DNA from: Blasia pusilla
Taxonomy: Eukaryota; Marchantiophyta; Marchantiopsida; Blasiales
Direction of reading: 5' to 3'
Length of the DNA: 64,000 bases
NCBI GenBank assembly: GCA_050084515.1
Contig: CM114273.1
Coordinates: 38,688,001 to 38,752,000, forward strand
Made by a program: the position numbers and the translations under genes. Numbering within the stretch: position 1 is the first letter of the stretch; each line of letters starts with the position of its first letter. The notes below the pieces were generated by a model, which made no database searches, was not told the DNA's origin, and worked only from the letters and a program-made list of their open reading frames with translations. Of this stretch, positions 12,041 through 21,999 are shown piece after piece.

Positions 12041-13516
12041 AAAATTTGAGAGGCGAGGTAGTGGACTTGAGAGTAGCTATGGAGGGTTTACCAGGAGTGG
12101 TGCGAGGTTTCAAGGGTCTCCACGTGAGAGACCACCTCGATCTCCTTCTGTGTCGTCTTCAGACGAGGGGGAGCGTGTAGAGGAGTGTGTTAGTGATCCA
12201 CCGTATACATTGAGTGGTCCTACTAGTTGGGCGTACGAGATGGATGACCGGGGTAGAGGATCACATAGGTTTTCGGATGCTGTAGGTACCATAGAGCTAC
12301 ACGACTTCATTGCGCAGTTTAGGAGTTGGTGTGACTTATAGCGGGCTAGGAACTCTAGAGAGTTCAACCCATTTGCAACATGGAAAAGGTATGTTCCAGC
12401 ATTTAGAGGGGGCGCCCATGGACGATTACCATGAGTTCTCCCACAGATATGCCTAGGAGATTGAGGCATGACGACTCTTCTATGACCCACACTATGTGTC
12501 ATGGACGGAGCCGTTCTCAGATGAGGAGGAGGAGTCAAGAGAGCTACTTCCTCTTCCACTAGTGATGTTTTAGGAGGGATCACTCGCACTAGAGTAGTTG
12601 CACCGTCTAGTCGGGTTTGTCCCAGGTTCAACCCCATGCTTGAGTTCTTCGTTGAGTTGAGGGCGAGCTACCAGGGGGTACAGACGGAGAAGTTGCGGAG
12701 CATCCACAACTTCCAAAGGCGCCCGGGTGAGAGTCTGTGTGAGGCTTACACTCATTTGCGTGGGTTGATCAAGGTCACTCAAGGGGTGACATAGGCCCAG
12801 GCTATCTAGTCATGGTACGCGATGCTGGACCGGACCCTACAGACATGGGTGCGGGAGGGGTGCTCGTTATGAACAACTCCCCTACCTTGAGAGCTGTTTT
12901 TAGGACCGTCAAGAACATTGAGCGCAACATGGCGGAGGAGAGCGCAGCCACCATGGGTTCTCGGCGAGAGCACTTACGATTATATTCACCACCTGTGTAG
13001 CAACGTGGACTCCGAGATAGGTTGACTGTGGCACCACGAGCTCAGGGAGGATACCGGGAGGCCGTGCCACAGAGACCTCCACCTTCATATGCGGCTCAAC
13101 AGCAGCCGCCTACGATTACTTGTTGGTCATGTGGTGGAGCCCATTATCAGCCGGATTGCACTCGTCAGGGTCATGGATGTGTGCCTCAGCATGGAGGAGG
13201 AGATGGTGCTGCACCAGGAGGTTATCAATGTGACTATTGTCATAGGTATGGTCATACACGTGCTAGTTATTTCAGTTTATATCCTGAGATACGTCCGGAC
13301 CGAGGGCTTGAGAGGGCACCAGAGCGAGTAGCCGGTCCGGGTGGGCTAGAGATCGTGCACCAGGTGGTCCCGTTGGGGGACGAAGAGCTAGAGTTTCCCA
13401 AAAGGATGGTGGAGCTGCCCGTGGAGGAGGTAGAGTCCCACTACCTAGACGCGTCAGGCAAGATATTGGGTGTGAGGCTAGGATGGCTGCTCAAATACAT
13501 CAGCTACGGGAGCTGA
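12041..13516 (+). pseudogene. Gag, copy 2 (frameshifted)
   Basis: The Arg/Ser-rich N-terminus (SPRERPPRSPSVSSS) and SGPTSWAYEMDDRGRG are followed by a stop after RSWCDL at 12341 and a shift near 12390. The C-terminal part is open from 13022 to 13516. It holds knuckles CWSCGGAHYQPDC (CX2CX3HX4C) and a second knuckle reading CDYCHRYGHTRASY, where the last zinc ligand is Tyr. It ends in the acidic tail shared with copy 1. Confidence 0.8.
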
Positions 13517-13519
13517 TTG

Positions 13520-14215
13520 CTGCTATGGCATTGAGATTACCCGATGCCGGATCCGTGGCATCGACATCATATGGAGTAGCTAGAGATATGGAGGATCCTG
13601 GTTGGATGTGCAGGGTTGCCCAGAATGGTGGTTGCCATAGTTGTGACACGTGAAGCACCCACAGAGTTGGATCCACAGCGAGGGGAAGCCAGGAAACAAA
13701 CTAGGCTTCCTCAGTTTTTCACGTTGTTCGAGGCGATGAGGACCCCATCGATAGGTCTTAATCAGAGTTCATGGAGAGTTGCTGATGTTTTTGGTATGCA
13801 AGCATAGAGGGCGATGGGAAAAGCAAGTGTGAAGACTCCTATTGTTGATGCTCAAGAGGGGCATGTGTTGAGCACGTTGTTGCGGGCGGCTACCATTGTG
13901 TACCGCACTCCTTTATTTTGTGCTTTCGATGTTATGATATTGGGAGGTATGTCCGCCGAGGTTTTTTGGATGGCCGCTACGCTATGTGAGCGTGGACTTG
14001 GAGTTCTTGCATCATGTTCAGAGGTGATTGCAGAGGAGGTGATGGACCCACCCATGGAGCGGATGCTCAGGCTGTTCACCTCAGATTCATGGCAGGTTGC
14101 GGCTGCTAGGATGGCGAAGATGCCCCCTAGACCCGCGATAGAGCATGCCATGGCTTCTCTTGGTATTGTGTTGATGGATAACCGGGGAGAGGTCTTCCAG
14201 TTGGTGAGTCCTTGA
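13520..14215 (+). pseudogene. Unknown pre-protease region, copy 2 unit A
   Basis: Counterpart of 7048-7700. Open from 13814 to 14215, it includes FDVMILGGMSAEVFWMAATL and DSWQVAAARMAKMPPRPA. The tandem duplication starts inside it at 13862. Confidence 0.55.
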
Positions 14216-14241
14216 GGTAGAGCTTTTAGTCGCAGCGCGTC

Positions 14242-14541
14242 TTGTTGGATTCAGGAGCGCAACCCCTAATGTTGGGGAAAGCGTCATTCAGAGGATTGGG
14301 CTTGACGAGAGCCGATATGGAGCGTTGTCCATTCCGGATACAGACATCCTTGGGTGGAGCGAGTACCACACAGTATATCACTCGACCGGAGGTCGTGGTA
14401 AGGATTTTCCCGGGACATCCTACAGATGAGTCTGTGGTGCGAGCCAAGGCGATAGTGACTAATGTAGAGTCCTACGACGTTTTGGTTGGTGGATCAGTGT
14501 TATACCCGATGGGGTTTTCCCTGGATTACTGGGAGGAGTAA
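14242..14541 (+). pseudogene. Retropepsin-like protease, copy 2 unit A
   Basis: Open for 100 codons and the best-preserved protease here. The active-site box LDSGAQPLMLG is at its start and ESYDVLVGGSVLYPMG near its end. LDSGA matches the retropepsin D-S/T-G-A signature. It acts as a dimer in the family. Confidence 0.82.
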
Positions 14542-14613
14542 GCATCCTATAGACCTGGATGGCAATCAGATGATGGACGCCTTAGCTCATTACCGGTTTG
14601 ATTCACAGGTGCA

Positions 14614-15669
14614 GTGATCGAGCGACGGCCAAGAGAGATGGCGACCTTAGCAACATTTAGCAGTGCCATCACTTGGCCTAGTGATTTGATTGAGGGACAT
14701 ATCCATGTAGAGGATACTCCCATTCCTGACATTTCTATGGAGAGGAGTGTCATGTTAGCCGCATCAGTCCATGGAGGAGAGGTGCCACTTTGGGGCTCGA
14801 CTGAGGAGCTTCGACGCTTAGCCACTGAGCGTGTGCAGACTGCGTGGAGCGAGACGTTTGCACTAGAGTGTGACGGGTCAGAGGAACTCCAAGTAGGCAG
14901 GAGTGCTGCTATGACCCCTTTGGACACCACCCCGCTTGTGTGGTGCATCCTAGAGGAGGGTATCCGGGTGTTGGATCTCTTTGGAGGGATTAACAATGAG
15001 TTAGCTGTTATTTTGCACGATGGAGTGCGTGTGTAGCAATAATTGTATGTGGAGATTAATGATGTTGCCAAGCGCGCTTCACTGTACCATGTAGCACTAT
15101 TACGCCTCTATTTTCCTGACTTGTTGTCTGCGTCCGCCATTCAGGGTTACCAAAGTTCCCTACCGAGGGACATTTCATTGTTGGGGGCGTAGGACTTGGA
15201 GCAGGTAGGAACTATAGACTTGGTCATTGCTGGTTGGTCGTGTCAGGGCCAATCGAGTGCTGGACGAGGAAGCGGGTTACCTGACACTCAGTCCAAGTTA
15301 TTTTGGGAGATGATGCGGATCTTGCAAAATTTACAAGAGCATCAGCCTCGTTCTCCAACATACATTTTGGAGAATGTGCCGATTTTGGGTGATTCGAGGT
15401 CCCGTGTGATGACTAGTGCACATCAGGTGTGCGCATGGATCGAGTTGTGTTGTTAGATGCGGCGAGTGTAGGTTCTAGAGCACACCGCCCACTTCTTTGA
15501 TGGACCAACTTGGTACCACATGAGATTTTGTGGAGGGCTTATGCGAGAGTGGAGCGTCCCTCCGATTTATTGGTGGATTCTAGATTGGATCCCGGCCGTC
15601 AATCACAAGCAGTGAGGCACAATGATCGAACGCCATTGACTGTGGTCAACAGGATTGGCAAGCCACGGG
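14614..15669 (+). pseudogene. Linker plus methyltransferase, copy 2 unit A (no C-terminus)
   Basis: The unknown linker (14614-14935) leads into motif I LDLFGGINNELAV (about 14971), motif IV AGWSCQGQSS, and motif VI ILENVP. The proline of the catalytic PCQ is Ser. Stops follow motif I (15034) and at TAG 15190. The unit ends at the duplication join, before the final motifs, so it lacks the C-terminal part of the target-recognition half. It could not be active as it stands. Confidence 0.82.
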
Positions 15670-16050
15670 CATGTGTCAAGCACGTTGTTGGGGGCAGCCA
15701 CTGTTATGTACCATGCTCCTTTATTTTCTGCTTCTGATGTTATGACGTTGGGAGGTATGCCCGCCAAGGTTTTTCGGCTGACCGCTATGCTATGTGAGCG
15801 TAGAATTGGAGTTCCTACATCACGTTCAGAGGTGGTTGTAGAGGAGGTGATGGACCTGCCCTTGGAGCGGATGTTGGGGCCATCCACGACAGATTCATGG
15901 CAGGTTGCAGCTGCTAGGATGGGGGAGATGTCCACTAGACCCGCAATAGAGCGTGCCATGGCTTCTCTTGGTGTTGTGTTGCAAGATAACTGGGGAGAGG
16001 TCTCCCAATTGGTGAGTCTCGGAGTTTGAGCTTTTAGTCCGCATAGCGTC
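15670..16050 (+). pseudogene. Pre-protease region, copy 2 unit B
   Basis: Second copy of the unknown block: ASDVMTLGGMPAKVFRLTAM and DSWQVAAARMGEMSTRPA, open from 15655 to 16029. It is fused at its start to the truncated methyltransferase of unit A. Confidence 0.55.
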
Positions 16051-16340
16051 TTGTTGGATTCAGGAGCGCAACCCTTGATGTTGGGGAAAATGTCATTTAG
16101 AGGATTGGGCTTGACGAGATGTGGAGCGTTGTCCATTCCAGTTACAGACATCCTTGGGTGGAGCAAGTACTACATAGTATATCACCCGATTGGAGGTCGT
16201 GGTGAGGATTCGGTCGAGATATCGTACAGATGAGTCTGTGGTGCGAGCCAAGGCGATAGTGACTGATGTAGAGTCCTACGACGTCTTGGTTGGTGGAGCA
16301 GTGTTATACCCGATGGGGTCTTCCCAGGATTACTGGGAGG
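16051..16340 (+). pseudogene. Retropepsin-like protease, copy 2 unit B
   Basis: LDSGAQPLMLGKMSFRGLGL is intact, then a frameshift near 16120 moves the remainder to another frame (VESYDVLVGGAVLYPMG, open from 16190). It is more damaged than unit A. Confidence 0.75.
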
Positions 16341-16409
16341 AGTTAGTGTCCTACAGACTAGGATGGCAGTTAGGTGATGGACGCCTTAGCTCATTACCCG
16401 TTTGTTTCA

Positions 16410-17740
16410 CAGGTGAAGTGATCGAGCAACGGCCAGGAGAGATGGCGACCTTAACAACATTTAGCAGTGCCATCACTAGGCCTAGTGATTTGATTGAGGG
16501 ACATGTCCATGCAAAAGATACTCATGTTCCTGACATTTCTATGCAGAGGAGTGTCATGTTAACCGCATCAGTCCGTGGAGGAGAGGTGCCACTTTGGGGC
16601 TCGATTGAGGAGCTTTGACGCTTAGCCACTGAGCAAGTTCAAACCGCGTGGAGCGAGACGTTTGCACTAGAGTGTGATAGGATTTTGGAACCCCAAGTAG
16701 GCAGGAGTGTTGCTGTGACCCCTTTGGACACCACCCCAATTGTGTGGTGCATCCCAAAGAAGGGTATTCGGGTGTTAGATCTCTTTGGAGGAATCAACAT
16801 TGGGTTAGCTGCTATTTTGCACGCTGGAGTGCGTGTGGAGCGGTACATGTATGTGGAGATTGATGAAGTTTCGAGGCATGCTTCACTTCACCATGTCGCA
16901 CTCTTACGCCTCCGTTTTCCATACTTGTTGTCTACGACCACCATTCAGGATTACCAGAGTTCCCTACCGAGGGACATTTCATTATTGGGGGCGTAGGACT
17001 TGGAGCGGGTAGGGACCATAGACTTGGTCATTGCTGGTTGGCCGTGTCAGGCCCAATCAAGTGTTGGACAAGGTAGCGGGTTAGTTGACACTCGGTCTAA
17101 GTTGTTTTGGGAGATGATGCGGATCTTGCAACATTTACACGAGCATCAACCTCGTTCTCCAGCAGACATTTTGGAGAATTTTCCAATGTTGGGCGATTCG
17201 AGGTCCCACGTGGTGACGAGTGCACATCAGGTGCACGCATGGATCCGCTCGACAGTGTTGTTAGATGCGGCGAGTGTAGGTTCTAGACCACACCGCCCGC
17301 ATCTTTGGTAGACCAACTTGGTACCACATGAGGTATTGCGGAGGGCTTATGGAAGAGTGGAGCGTCCCTCCGATTTGTTGGTGGATTCTATATTGGATCC
17401 CACCCATCGATCACAGGCAGTGAGGCACAATGATCGATTGTCGTTGACTGTGGTCAACAGGATTGGCGTGCCACGAGCCGCCTTTCCTACATTGGTGATT
17501 TTTCCCGCTTCCTATGCATTCAAGGAGGCCGGACCTGGCTCGGTTTGGGATGACCAGGTACAGAGGTTGGTGGAGCCCAACGCCGATGACCGAGAGCGAG
17601 CGATGGGATTCCTCACAGGAGTGACAACAGTACCGTCACTATCAAAGGCATCACCACGTCATGTCTTGTGTTAGGCGATGGACCTGAACTGCTTGGCATG
17701 GATTTTCAGCTTAGGAGTAGCTGAGTAGCGTTGTTTGAGG
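16410..17740 (+). pseudogene. Linker plus methyltransferase, copy 2 unit B
   Basis: This is the most complete methyltransferase of copy 2. It has the linker, motif I LDLFGGINIGLAA (about 16771), motif IV AGWPCQAQSS with the catalytic Pro-Cys intact, motif VI as ILENFP (Val to Phe), motif VIII SRPHRPHLW then a stop, FPTLVIFPASYAF, and AMGFLTGVT with a later PRHVLC before a stop. Stops also lie at 16618, 16994 and 17309. Layout and motif spacing are those of the DNMT3/DRM-like group. It would have acted in the virus-like particle or the nucleus. Confidence 0.85.
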
Positions 17741-18018
17741 ATGCGACAGATCACATCGATTGCGTTGGTGAGCCCCATGCCTATCTAGATGGTTCAGGCA
17801 GCGGTTGGGGGCAAGACCCAAGGAAATCAACACACTAGGGATGATCGAGAGAGACACCCTTCGACTTCTTGTGGGACAATAGAACTCTCATCTCCATGTG
17901 CAGTACCCAGAACCACACTCGATGTTGTGGCTATCATCTCTTGGCGTACCTGCAAAACGATGGGGTTGCACTATAGCAACCACCGACACCCGCATCGAAG
18001 AGTCCTACCGTAGTCACG

Positions 18019-18396
18019 ATGGAGACTTGGGAGCGAGATATGGGCTCTAAGTTGACAGGAGGAGAGCAGCGCCAGATACACCAATTCCTTAGGAGTTATA
18101 GGAACTGTTTTGCATTTAGTATGCATGATTTGGGTATGCTGAAGGGTCCAGGGATCCGCATTGAGTTGTCGAGTAACACGCCGATCTTCCAACGACCCTA
18201 CAGGTACAGTGATACGGAGAGGGCTCTAATTCAGAGTAGGAGCCAAGACTTGGTTGGAGCAGGACTAGTGGAGATGTCACATGTAGAGTATGCATCTGCC
18301 ACTATCATGCCCGCCAGGAAGGATGTGCATGTCAATTGGACGGATAGGCGAATGTGTGGAGATTACCGACCTATCAATTGGCAGACGAAGTCCAAT
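18019..18396 (+). pseudogene. RT N-terminal fragment, copy 2
   Basis: 126 codons open, covering LTGGEQRQIHQFLRSY, GIRIELSSNTPIFQ, ALIQSRSQDLVGAGLVEMS and CGDYRPINWQTKSN, then a stop. The next sequence matches copy 1 only after its RNase H, so roughly 1.2 kb encoding the YIDD core and RNase H is gone. Confidence 0.88.
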
Positions 18397-18409
18397 TGAT
18401 AGGTCGGTA
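18364..18409. repeat. 18-bp inverted repeat at the RT deletion join
   Basis: Arms 18364-18381 and 18392-18409 are exact reverse complements around a 10-base loop, CAGACGAAGT. Copy 1 has only the left arm. The right arm looks like a templated inverted insertion made when the gap was sealed. Confidence 0.92.
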
Positions 18410-18765
18410 TGGAGAGCCAGATTGTTGAGACTTCCATGGCGAGGTGTGATGGAGAGTTCTTAGATCTAGAGGCCGATGAGGAGACAACAAATGGCCGAGA
18501 TATTAACGACGATGGAGTGGTCTTAGAGTACCTGCGTATTGGCAGCGTCGTGAGCATAGTGGGTGTTAGAGAGCGGGATCGGATCCTACAACGAGCCATA
18601 CGGTTCCGGTGGGAGGGCATACATGTGTTGCGAGTGTGGAAGGATGGTAGAGTGCGTGTAGTGCCTCATCCTTCACAGAGAGCACATTTGGTGTGTCATG
18701 CCCACGAGGAGTTGGGTCATTTTGGAGTGAAGCAGACGTACAACTTGCTTCTGATTCAATATTGA
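18409..18765 (+). pseudogene. Post-RNase H linker and H2C2 histidines, copy 2
   Basis: Open for 118 codons: LDLEADEETTNGRDI, DGVVLEYLRIGSV, VVPHPSQRAHLV, HAHEELGHFGVKQTYNLL. The C-x2-C half follows after a stop with its first Cys lost. Confidence 0.8.
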
Positions 18766-18858
18766 TGGCGAGGCATACATACTGATTTTCAGCAATTTGT
18801 TGCGAGATGAATGGTGTGTGATCGAGTCCGAGCATCATTCAATGCTCCGACTCCATAA

Positions 18859-19772
18859 TTGCATCCACTTCGGATCATGGGTTTAGGTTATAGATGGATT
18901 TTGGATTTTTCAGGACCTTTGCCTTTGACGAAGCGCCATAGTCGTTATGTGTTGGTGATGGTCGAGCACTTCTCAAAGTGGATAGAGTTGGTTGCATTGC
19001 TTGACAAAGCGAGTGAGGGAGTAGCATATGCCTTCCTAGATCAAGTGTTGAGTCATTATGATGCACCAGTTGAGGTGTTGAAAGACAAGGATACAAAGTT
19101 CCGCGGGGAGTTTCAGGCCTTGTGTGATTAGGCATTGATCGACCATCGCACTACTTCGCGAGATCATCCTGAGGCGGACGGACTAGCGGAGCGGGTTGTC
19201 CACACGGTGAAGAGAGGACTACGCAAGTATGGCTTGCAGAGAGGTCACCTAGGAGATTGGGACCTTCAGGTGCCGTGGTTGGCGATGGGATACACATTCA
19301 ACAAGCAGGCATCCTTAGTGTCTTTCTCACCGTACTTGTTGCTTTATGGCCGAGAGCCAGATTTACCTTCGGCCATTCGTCGAGATATTGGTGAGGTGTT
19401 TAACCTTGAGGACCCTAATGTATGCATGCAAGCATATTCTCAGAGGGCTGAGTTGTTTTGGAGAGTGATTCCCATAGCGTTTGAGAACTTGGCGATTGCG
19501 CAACATCGGGATACGTTGAGGTATGCGACTTTTTGGGGAGGTGGTTATCGACCTACTATCCGAAGGTTTCATAAGAGAGACTATGTCTACTTGCAGCAGA
19601 CGGCACCCACAATGTTGGATGTAACTGCAAGGCCACCATCTTGAGAGTGTGTGAGGTTTAGCCATCTAATGTTCTCTTATTGGAGGGACACGATGGTATG
19701 GTTTGGAAGGACCATGTGCGTAACTGTGCGCCATGTCATCTTCCGAACATTGACAGTACAGTTGATCCGAGC
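18859..19772 (+). pseudogene. Integrase core and C-terminal module, copy 2
   Basis: DDE-core blocks: WILDFSGPLPLT, VLKDKDTKFRGEF, and DHPEADGLAERVVHTVKRGL with the catalytic Glu, then YGREPDLPSAIRRD and FHKRDYVYLQQTAPT. A stop at 19132 splits it and a frameshift near 19630 disturbs the C-terminal module. A TAA at 19773 ends the frame just before the PHD finger. Confidence 0.86.
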
Positions 19773-19775
19773 TAA

Positions 19776-19940
19776 GTAATAATTCCTGCATGCTTGCGGT
19801 GTATGTTGTTTGGTTCCGCCCTTGGTGTAGCCACTATGCTAGTCTGTGATGGGTGTTCGAGAGGATGGCATATGGCATGTTTGACGCCACCTCTCACTAG
19901 GGTTCCTCAGGAACAATGGATGTGTCCCAGATGTACATAG
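19776..19940 (+). pseudogene. PHD finger, copy 2
   Basis: In frame with the integrase C-terminal module but after a TAA codon. It carries CLRCMLF, LVCDGC, RGWHMACLTPPLTRV and WMCPRC, then TAG. C4HC3 ligands are visible. If the first pair is read as CMLC, its second Cys is Phe here; read as CLRC, the pair is intact. A TPPLTRVP-type loop before the last pair is typical of canonical PHD fingers. Confidence 0.82.
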
Positions 19941-20247
19941 AGTAGGTAGTTCTATATTCTAACTTGTGTCTGTGATATGGATGACAAGAAGGCGACTAAC
20001 GATGGGGCCACATGAGCACCTCGCCTTCTTGCTCTTAGCGTCCGAGAGATGTATGTCATGGTAGGTTGGGATAAATGGCTATTTGGAGTTAGAGGGACCT
20101 AACCGTCAGCTAGGGGGCGATTGGAGATATTTTGGTACTTCTTGTCTCGTTGTTTGGATGCCATGAGTTAGCATGGGATTGTGCGTGTTTGTGTGTGTGT
20201 TTGGTGACAGCGATGAATGTTGTGTAGCGATGTGTATGCGCACGACA
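19941..20247 (+). other. 3' untranslated region of copy 2
   Basis: Matches the corresponding blocks of copies 1 and 4 and stops exactly at the place where their LTRs begin. Confidence 0.7.
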
Positions 20248-20265
20248 ATCCTAAAAGACGTGACA
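20248..20265 (-). repeat. 18-bp LTR-terminus fragment joined to gag
   Basis: On the minus strand this is the first 18 bases of the LTR (TGTCACGTCTTTTAGGAT). On one side it joins copy 3 gag, on the other the 3' end of copy 2. Confidence 0.85.
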
Positions 20266-21605
20266 TCTCCCGCGACGCGTATAGGTGGTGGGACTCTATC
20301 TCCTGCACATGCAATTCCACCACAATGTCGGGAAACTTCTGCTCCTTGTACCCCAACGGGACCATCTGGTGCATGACCTCTAGGCCCACGCGGACCGGCT
20401 ACTCGCTCTAGTGCCCTCTCTGGCCCTCGGTCCGGACGTAACTCAGGGTGTAAACTGAAATACATGGCGCGTGTGTGACCATACCTCTGACAATAGTCAC
20501 ACTCATAACCTCCTGGTGCAATACCATCTCCTCCTCCATGCTGAGGCACGCGTCCATGATCCTAACGAGTGCAATCACGCTAATGATGGGCTCCACCATA
20601 TGACCAACTAGTAATAGGAGGCGGTTGCTGCTGAGCCGCATATGAAGACGCAGGTCTTTGTGGCACACCCTCCTAGTATCCTCCCTGAGCTCGTGGTGCC
20701 ACATACCTATCTTGGAATCCACATTGCTGCACTAGTGGTGCATGCAATCGTGACTGCTCTTGCCAAGAACCCATGGTGGCTACGCTCTCCTCCGCCAAGT
20801 TACGCTCAATGTTCTCGGCAATCCTAAAAATATCTCTCAATGTAGGGGAGGTGTTCATGAGAAGCACCCCCTCCAGGACCAGTGTCCGCGGGGTCCGGTC
20901 TAGCATCGCGTACCATGACTGGATAGCTTGAGCCTCTGTCACCCCCTGAGTGACGTTAATCAACCCCGTAAGCAGATGTAGGCCTCACGCAAACTCTCAC
21001 CCGGCCGCCTCTAGAAGTCGTGGATGCTCCGCAACTTCTCCGTCCGTACACCATGGTAGCTTGCCCTCAACTGAGCGAAGAACTCAACCACAGGGTTGAA
21101 CCTGGGACGAACCCGACTAGACGGTGCAACTGCTCCAGTGCGAGTGACCCCTCCTAAAACATCACTAGTGGAAGAGGAAGTAGCCTCTCCTGACGCCTCC
21201 TCTTCATCGGGGAACGGCTCCGCCCATGACGGATAGTGTGGGCCATAGTAGAGTCACCATGCCTCAATATCTTGGGCATATCTGTGGGAGAACTCATGGT
21301 TATCGTCCGTGGGCGCCTCCTCTAAATGCTGGACCATACCGTTCCATGCAGTAAATGGGTTGAACTCTCTAGAGTTCCTAGCCCGCTATGAGTCACACCA
21401 ACTCCTAAAATTTGCAATGAAGTTGTGTAGCTCTATAGTGCCTACAACACCTGAAAACCCACGGGATCCTCTACCCGAGTCGTCCATCTCATATGCCCAA
21501 CTGGTAGGACCACTCGGTGGATGACTAGCACACTCCTCTACACTCTCCCCCTTGTCTGAAAACGACATAGAAGGAGATCGAGGTGGTCTGTCAGGACATA
21601 CCCTC
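20266..21605 (-). pseudogene. Gag, copy 3
   Basis: It has SGPTSWAYEMDDSGRG, FIANFRSWCDS, LINVTQGVTEAQAIQSWYAM and a second knuckle reading CDYCQRYGHTRAMY (last Cys lost). The first knuckle reads SWSYGGAHH and has lost both Cys. Stops occur near 21390 and 21230 and a frameshift near 20970. Confidence 0.8.
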
Positions 21606-21999
21606 AACTTTGGACATCCCACACAGGTCTTTTTCCCCTAATCCATACATCAATGATGCTCGCAACATCCGCATGAAACCCAGTATCCCAAAAAACTGCT
21701 CAATATTCGGAATTCCCTAACACGTGCAGGGCAGAAGACCAAAATGGGTAACATGACAACAAGTGTCGATGTCACTCCTCAGCAACTATAAACCTCGACC
21801 CCAACTTGGTCGTGAAGACAAACTCCTCCAAACAGCAAGTTGTACTTTTCTGGTACTGACGATGCTCAAATCACCTCAATGTGCGGTGCGGGTCCAACGA
21901 CACGGTGTGGCACTGGCGGTACGGAACGGCTACAGACGGCACGGCGCTCGGGAATGGGGTGCGGCACTCAACGGCATACCCTTCTTAATCAACAAACAT

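Larger units (their letters stand above)
13862..17477 (+). repeat. 1,808-bp direct tandem duplication inside copy 2
   Basis: Unit A is 13862-15669 and unit B is 15670-17477. CATGTG at 13862 recurs at 15670, the protease start at 14242 recurs at 16051, and GATTGGC at 15653 recurs at 17461. Each unit carries the pre-protease region, protease, linker and most of the methyltransferase; only unit B runs on into the methyltransferase C-terminus. A stop at the same glutamine codon (TAG at 15190 and 16994) is shared, while copy 1 keeps Gln there, so the duplication came after that mutation. A GGGC microhomology lies at the join. Confidence 0.9.
9891..20247 (+). mobile_element. Ty3/Gypsy element copy 2 with duplicated methyltransferase
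   Basis: Same family as copy 1, opposite strand. The order is LTR, leader, gag, protease-methyltransferase unit A, protease-methyltransferase unit B, RT N-terminal part, post-RNase H linker, integrase, PHD finger and 3' untranslated region. The 1,808-bp tandem duplication and the loss of RT core plus RNase H are its two structural oddities. The 3' LTR is missing: the internal region ends at its LTR boundary, where inverted copy 3 begins. It is full of stops and cannot have moved on its own. Confidence 0.88.

Noticed and set aside
20173-20411. Plus-strand frames over copy 3 gag
   Set aside because: They are antisense shadows of the minus-strand gag nucleocapsid region.
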